NCBI GenBank assembly: GCA_002501855.1
Contig: DAOM01000128.1
Span: 1 to 10,074 of the forward strand
DNA length: 10,074 bases
Reading direction: 5' to 3'
Source of the DNA: Candidatus Nitrosopolaris nunavutensis
GTDB taxonomy: Archaea; Thermoproteota; Nitrososphaeria; Nitrososphaerales; Nitrososphaeraceae
Below, one piece after another: positions 7,145 to 10,074 of the stretch. A program made the position numbers and the translations under genes. The notes beneath the pieces were generated by a model. The model made no database searches. It saw nothing but the letters and a program-made list of their open reading frames with translations, and was not told where the DNA came from. Numbering within the stretch: the first letter of the stretch is position 1; every line of letters starts with the position of its first letter.

Positions 7145-7310
7145 ATGAATTCTTTCTCTAGTTCTAAAATTTGCTAGACCATCACATATGATATCGCCTA
7201 TCTTTGCGTTTCAGAATGGGCAGGAAGAAGAGGGATCCTTATCAAACAAAACTTCGTCCATCGCCAGTTGATTTTCTTCTCGAAAGATCTTCTGGGATCC
7301 TCTGGAGTGT
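7145..7310 (+). pseudogene. N-terminal relic of an FkbM methyltransferase
   Basis: Starting 14 nt after the GT2 stop, the sequence aligns at both DNA and protein level with the first 50 codons of the FkbM gene at 7609. It begins atgaattct against atggattct. After a stop and a frameshift near 7175-7191, codons from 7192 read YRLSLRFRMGRKKRD (intact copy: YRLFLRIRMGKKKRD), and further on DFLLERS matches DFLPERP. Similarity then ends abruptly: the SAM-binding core is absent, and sequence of higher GC follows. This is a third partial or broken FkbM copy in the window and lies directly upstream of the intact one. The 16-residue conserved block makes chance unlikely, but the exact end of homology is uncertain. 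Confidence 0.7.
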
Positions 7311-7581
7311 GGGGCCAGGGCGATACTACAAAGGACGTGTGACTTGCCACGTGTGACTGTTCGCTCCAGCCGACAGAGCTACGACTGGCCTTCCTCATGC
7401 AAAAGAAAGCGCTGTGTACAACCAGCTCGTATTAGATCCCAAGTCAGAAGAACAGAAGAGAATGTTGGATCGGATATTTATTTTGAATTACGACGATAAT
7501 TTTAGGCTAAAGTTAGCGCAAGAATATATATATATATTATCAGACTTTTGTCTTGCACGAGGTATTGAAAGACAAATATAG
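7311..7581 (+). other. GC-rich patch leading into an unrecognised open frame
   Basis: By hand count 7261-7380 is about 54% G+C, against well under 40% in surrounding genes. From 7357 to a TAG at 7579-7581 one frame stays open for 74 codons and reads like protein in its second half (VYNQLVLDPKSEEQKRMLDR, then a part containing NYDDNFRLKLAQEY), but it has no early ATG and follows an in-frame TGA at 7354. I do not recognise the product. It may be the tail of a foreign gene inserted into, or recombined with, the FkbM relic. Confidence 0.3.
7574..7581 (+). promoter_or_regulatory. TATA-like box of FkbM copy 2
   Basis: aaatatag is centred 31 nt upstream of the ATG at 7609, consistent with a leaderless transcript. 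A longer alternating AT run at 7524-7537 lies further upstream and could be an alternative element. Confidence 0.45.
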
Positions 7582-7608
7582 AAATGACTATTTTGACAAA
7601 TTATCGAA

Positions 7609-8442
7609 ATGGATTCTATTCCCATCTTTCTAAAGTACGCCAGGTATCGATATATCGCATACAGATTATTTTTACGTATAAGGATGGGCAAGAAAAAGCG
7701 GGATGAGTTCCTAAGAGGAAGTGGGTTATCTGAAATAGATTTCTTGCCTGAAAGGCCCTATTCTATTAATGGGATCAATGCCCTTCCAAGAAAGGGGACA
7801 GATGACTTTTATATGTTCTATATACCACGGGAAAAGGAGCTTTTGCTTCACCTGATAATGCATAAAGGCGAAACTTTTGTGGACGTGGGGGCCAATGTTG
7901 GCTATTACTCGTTAAAGATCGCGAAGGAATACTCATCAAAGGGGGTAACTATCATAGCAATAGAGGCGCACCCCGGAAATTACAAAGCACTAAGTAAAAA
8001 CATAGAGTTAAACGATTTTAAATGTATTACTGCAATTAACAAAGCAGTATCAGATCACAAGGGGATAGTGACACTGTATGACAGAGTAGACACGAGAAAT
8101 CGTATTCGCTCGGAAATGTATAGCCTTTCTAATGCATTTCTCCACGAATCAAATGTCGCTCGGCCTGAAGGAGGGTCCCTAGAAATAGAATGTGATACTC
8201 TCGATAATATTTTGGGAGAGCAAAGGGTCGACGTCATGAAAATAGACATAGAGGGAGCAGAGGTATCTGCATTAGAAGGAGCAACTCATATTTTGAAGAA
8301 ATTGCGCAAAATTATCGTGGAAGTGCATGGAGCCAATTTCGATAAAGTAATGCAAATACTTGATGATGCACATAATTTCAGATGCGAAACTATTGAAACG
8401 CGAATAATGAAATATATCGTAGGATCAAAGTTTTCGAACTAG
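7609..8442 (+). CDS. FkbM-family SAM-dependent methyltransferase (copy 2)
   Basis: Predicted O-methyltransferase for a glycan hydroxyl, a close paralogue of the gene at 3855-4697. Seen in 277 residues: the basic N-terminal region (KYARYRYIAYRLFLRIRMGK, 9-28), DFLPERPY (44-51), SAM motif I FVDVGANVGYYS (90-101), IEAHP (118-122), a conserved AINKAVSDHKG (142-152), CDTLDNIL (195-202), and the FkbM hallmark VDVMKIDIEGAEVSAL (207-222) followed by IVEVHG (236-241). All motifs are intact. The ATG at 7609 fits a leaderless start and the N-terminus of the paralogues. The central region, about residues 160-190, differs most from copy 1 and may set substrate choice. It follows the GT2 gene and an FkbM relic on the same strand, with its own likely promoter. 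Confidence 0.93.
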   Translation: MDSIPIFLKYARYRYIAYRLFLRIRMGKKKRDEFLRGSGLSEIDFLPERPYSINGINALPRKGTDDFYMFYIPREKELLLHLIMHKGETFVDVGANVGYYSLKIAKEYSSKGVTIIAIEAHPGNYKALSKNIELNDFKCITAINKAVSDHKGIVTLYDRVDTRNRIRSEMYSLSNAFLHESNVARPEGGSLEIECDTLDNILGEQRVDVMKIDIEGAEVSALEGATHILKKLRKIIVEVHGANFDKVMQILDDAHNFRCETIETRIMKYIVGSKFSN

Positions 8443-9064
8443 TCTGCGGATAGACATTATATTGATTTGATCTGACGTGTTCATATCGTGCTTATGCACG
8501 TACCGGATGATCTAACTCAATGACCTCTCTCTCCTATCGCAAACAAAGAAGAGTAGAAATAATTCTTTATCTATCTTTTTTCGGTATTCGTCTTGCGGAC
8601 TATACCACTTATCTGCCCGATCTTGTTTTCAGGAAAGATCAATCTGTGGACATGCAATTTTCGGGCTAGTTATCAGAGATAGAAATCAATCGTTCCAGGA
8701 TCAGCTGCGGGTTCTGCAAGCAATCTCGTAAAAACTTGTGCGAATTATTACATCTGTACTAAATTTGAAACATACATGTTAAAGAATTTTGCTCGCGTAC
8801 TCGTGCTTTTGAAAATGAAGAAACAAGGTTTGGATCGCTATCACTTGTCCTGGCTTACTTATTTAGAGCTCAATTAGTCCTCATTGGAAGTAGAAATTAC
8901 GAAAGTGTAAATCAGTTTATATTCCGCAACCCGGCTATAACAGATACCTTTTCCGATTTTTATTTGCTATTTAAGCACTGCGCACGGAAAACGAAGTCAC
9001 CAGGCAAAGCAAACTCGTATAATCCGTCTGGCATATCTTGCTGACGCAAAGGCTATAAGTTTTT
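8443..9064. other. Convergent spacer without a recognisable gene
   Basis: This 622-nt stretch lies between two converging genes. A five-pair hairpin, cgtgc-ttat-gcacg, sits at 8487-8500, about 45 nt after the FkbM stop, and a T-rich run at about 8575-8580 could help end that transcript. Short open frames occur on both strands (a 33-codon plus-strand frame at 8777-8878, and minus-strand frames of about 30 codons near 8560-8680), but none matches a family I know. The length fits a fully eroded gene; I cannot identify it. Confidence 0.4.
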
Positions 9065-9931
9065 TTATTCTGCCTTGTAGGTTTTCTTATTAAATCTCAA
9101 AATTATATTTTTTAACCTCTGAACTTGGTTCTCTCTGATGTACTGTCGAATATTCTTATCATACATGCTGTCATAGCCAACTGATTTAGGAGTATAAGTT
9201 AGGTAATAATAAAGCATATAAATTGCCCCCTGTCTACCTGTTACTGCTCCAGTTACAAAGTATTTCAAAAATCTGGCCGCAGCGAATAGAGGAAGGTACC
9301 CCAATGTACGCATACTTGCACCAAATTCATAAAACTTGTGTGTTTCCCCAAGAGGTCTTATATGCTCAAATGGGGCATCGCCTATTACAATATAAGTATA
9401 ACCACGATGGCTGGCTTCGTACAGAATGGCCGATTCGTAGCCCATTTGCTCTGGATAATAACCATGCCAAATGGTCTTTTCAAAAAACGAATTTCTGATA
9501 AATCTTCCTGCTCCGTGTGGCATAACAGATCTATATTTAGAATAGTTCCCTGAAGCGATGGCGACTGATGGATTTGAATCCATATGTGAAATTATTTTTT
9601 TCGCATAATCGGGCGGATAAATTGTATCGTCGGTTGCTATCATATGGTAATCAGTTTTTTGCAAACCGCTGTTTCGATTCAGCTTAATAGCAGCATTCCA
9701 GTTCTTGACAACCCTACTAATATCATATCCTAAATCAGGGTTAGAGATCACATGGAGAGAAGGCCAATCTTTCTGCATATCCTCTAGTATATCTTTTGTT
9801 TTGTCTGTAGATCCATCGTTTATGACTATAACCTGTTCAGCATTGATCGTCTGCTCCTTGATCGAAAATAGGGCCCTCCTTATAGTTTCTTGTGAATTTC
9901 GACATGTTACTACGGCAAAATAGGTTTCCAC
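9065..9931 (-). CDS. GT2-family glycosyltransferase (GT-A fold)
   Basis: Inverting sugar transferase with an unidentified donor and acceptor. Seen in 288 residues: a first strand YFAVVTCRNS (4-13), the nucleotide-binding motif VIVINDGSTDKT (34-45), IATDDTIYPPDY (98-109) carrying the DxD-type metal site, a glycine-rich ASGNY segment (127-131), and MGYESAILYEASHRGY (163-178) followed by FEHIRPLG (188-195), typical of the acceptor side of GT2 enzymes. The C-terminal 80 residues are aromatic with basic ends, perhaps membrane-associated. It shares only general family motifs with the GT2 at 6355. The start is GTG and directly follows an in-frame TAA; no upstream alternative exists, and the residues after it fit the natural first strand. 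Its likely promoter lies inside the terminal inverted repeat. Confidence 0.9.
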   Translation of the reverse strand: METYFAVVTCRNSQETIRRALFSIKEQTINAEQVIVINDGSTDKTKDILEDMQKDWPSLHVISNPDLGYDISRVVKNWNAAIKLNRNSGLQKTDYHMIATDDTIYPPDYAKKIISHMDSNPSVAIASGNYSKYRSVMPHGAGRFIRNSFFEKTIWHGYYPEQMGYESAILYEASHRGYTYIVIGDAPFEHIRPLGETHKFYEFGASMRTLGYLPLFAAARFLKYFVTGAVTGRQGAIYMLYYYLTYTPKSVGYDSMYDKNIRQYIRENQVQRLKNIILRFNKKTYKAE

Positions 9932-9950
9932 TTAGTTGAATTTTAAAACA

Positions 9951-10074
9951 GATCAAAGTTATTAATATTGTTCTGATTGGTTAACAGAAGAAACAAAGGA
10001 TAGGATAGTCCTACATCTATCCTATCCTTTGTTTCTTCTGTTAACCAATCAGAACAATATTAATAACTTTGATC
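9951..10074. repeat. Perfect inverted repeat, 58-bp arms and 8-nt spacer, at the window end
   Basis: The left arm 9951-10008, beginning gatcaaagttattaatattg, is the exact reverse complement of the right arm 10017-10074. The spacer tcctacat (10009-10016) does not pair. The repeat ends exactly with the last base of the window, so its true length is unknown. It could be a genuine large palindrome, but a perfect fold-back at a sequence end is also the classic sign of an assembly or amplification artefact. Confidence 0.95.
9959..9966 (-). promoter_or_regulatory. TATA-like element of the terminal GT2 gene
   Basis: The minus strand reads attaataa, centred 31 nt upstream of the GTG at 9931. It lies in the left arm of the terminal inverted repeat, so a mirrored copy exists in the right arm pointing the other way. 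Confidence 0.35.

Noticed and set aside
7198..7398. A 66-codon minus-strand frame
   Set aside because: It overlaps the plus-strand FkbM relic and the GC-rich patch, where raised G+C lengthens chance frames; it has no recognisable motif.
8520..8700. Minus-strand segments faintly resembling the GT4 linker motif
   Set aside because: The resemblance needs a frameshift and covers only a few residues, so it was not called a pseudogene.
1..10074. CRISPR array, tRNA, rRNA or insertion sequence
   Set aside because: No regularly spaced direct repeats, no cloverleaf-like sequence, and no transposase frame or paired terminal repeats were seen in the window.

Overview
The window reads as a low-GC archaeal chromosome segment, most likely from an ammonia-oxidising Nitrososphaerales-type (Thaumarchaeota) genome. 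This is inference: no marker gene for taxonomy is present. The supporting signs are TATA-like boxes centred about 29-34 nt upstream of most start codons, no recognisable Shine-Dalgarno sequences (a leaderless-mRNA pattern), TTG and GTG starts, roughly half non-coding sequence full of decayed genes, and a cluster of glycosyltransferases with multiple FkbM methyltransferase paralogues.

Layout. On the minus strand, 214-1646 holds a GT4-like glycosyltransferase preceded by a small two-helix membrane protein; these may be co-transcribed. From 1894 to 3525 is a graveyard on the same strand: a GT2 glycosyltransferase pseudogene (about 1894-2340) and an FkbM methyltransferase pseudogene (2701-3525). 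The intact FkbM gene at 3855-4697 (minus) is divergent from a class I SAM methyltransferase at 5145-6038 (plus). Between them is a possible tiny transcription unit (about 4816-4957) with its own TATA box, 26-codon frame and T8 tract. The plus strand continues with an intact GT2 (6355-7131), an N-terminal FkbM relic (7145-7310), a GC-rich patch of unknown origin, and a second intact FkbM gene (7609-8442). After 620 nt without a recognisable gene comes a convergent GT2 (9065-9931, minus). The window ends in a perfect 58-bp-arm inverted repeat (9951-10074) around an 8-nt spacer.

How the genes fit together. Three intact glycosyltransferases and three intact methyltransferases, with no transporter or polymerase visible, suggest a locus that builds and O-methylates surface glycans (S-layer glycoprotein, lipid or exopolysaccharide); the actual glycan cannot be read from sequence. 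The same GT2 plus FkbM pair occurs on both strands, eroded on the left and largely intact on the right, which points to duplication of a module followed by decay of one copy.
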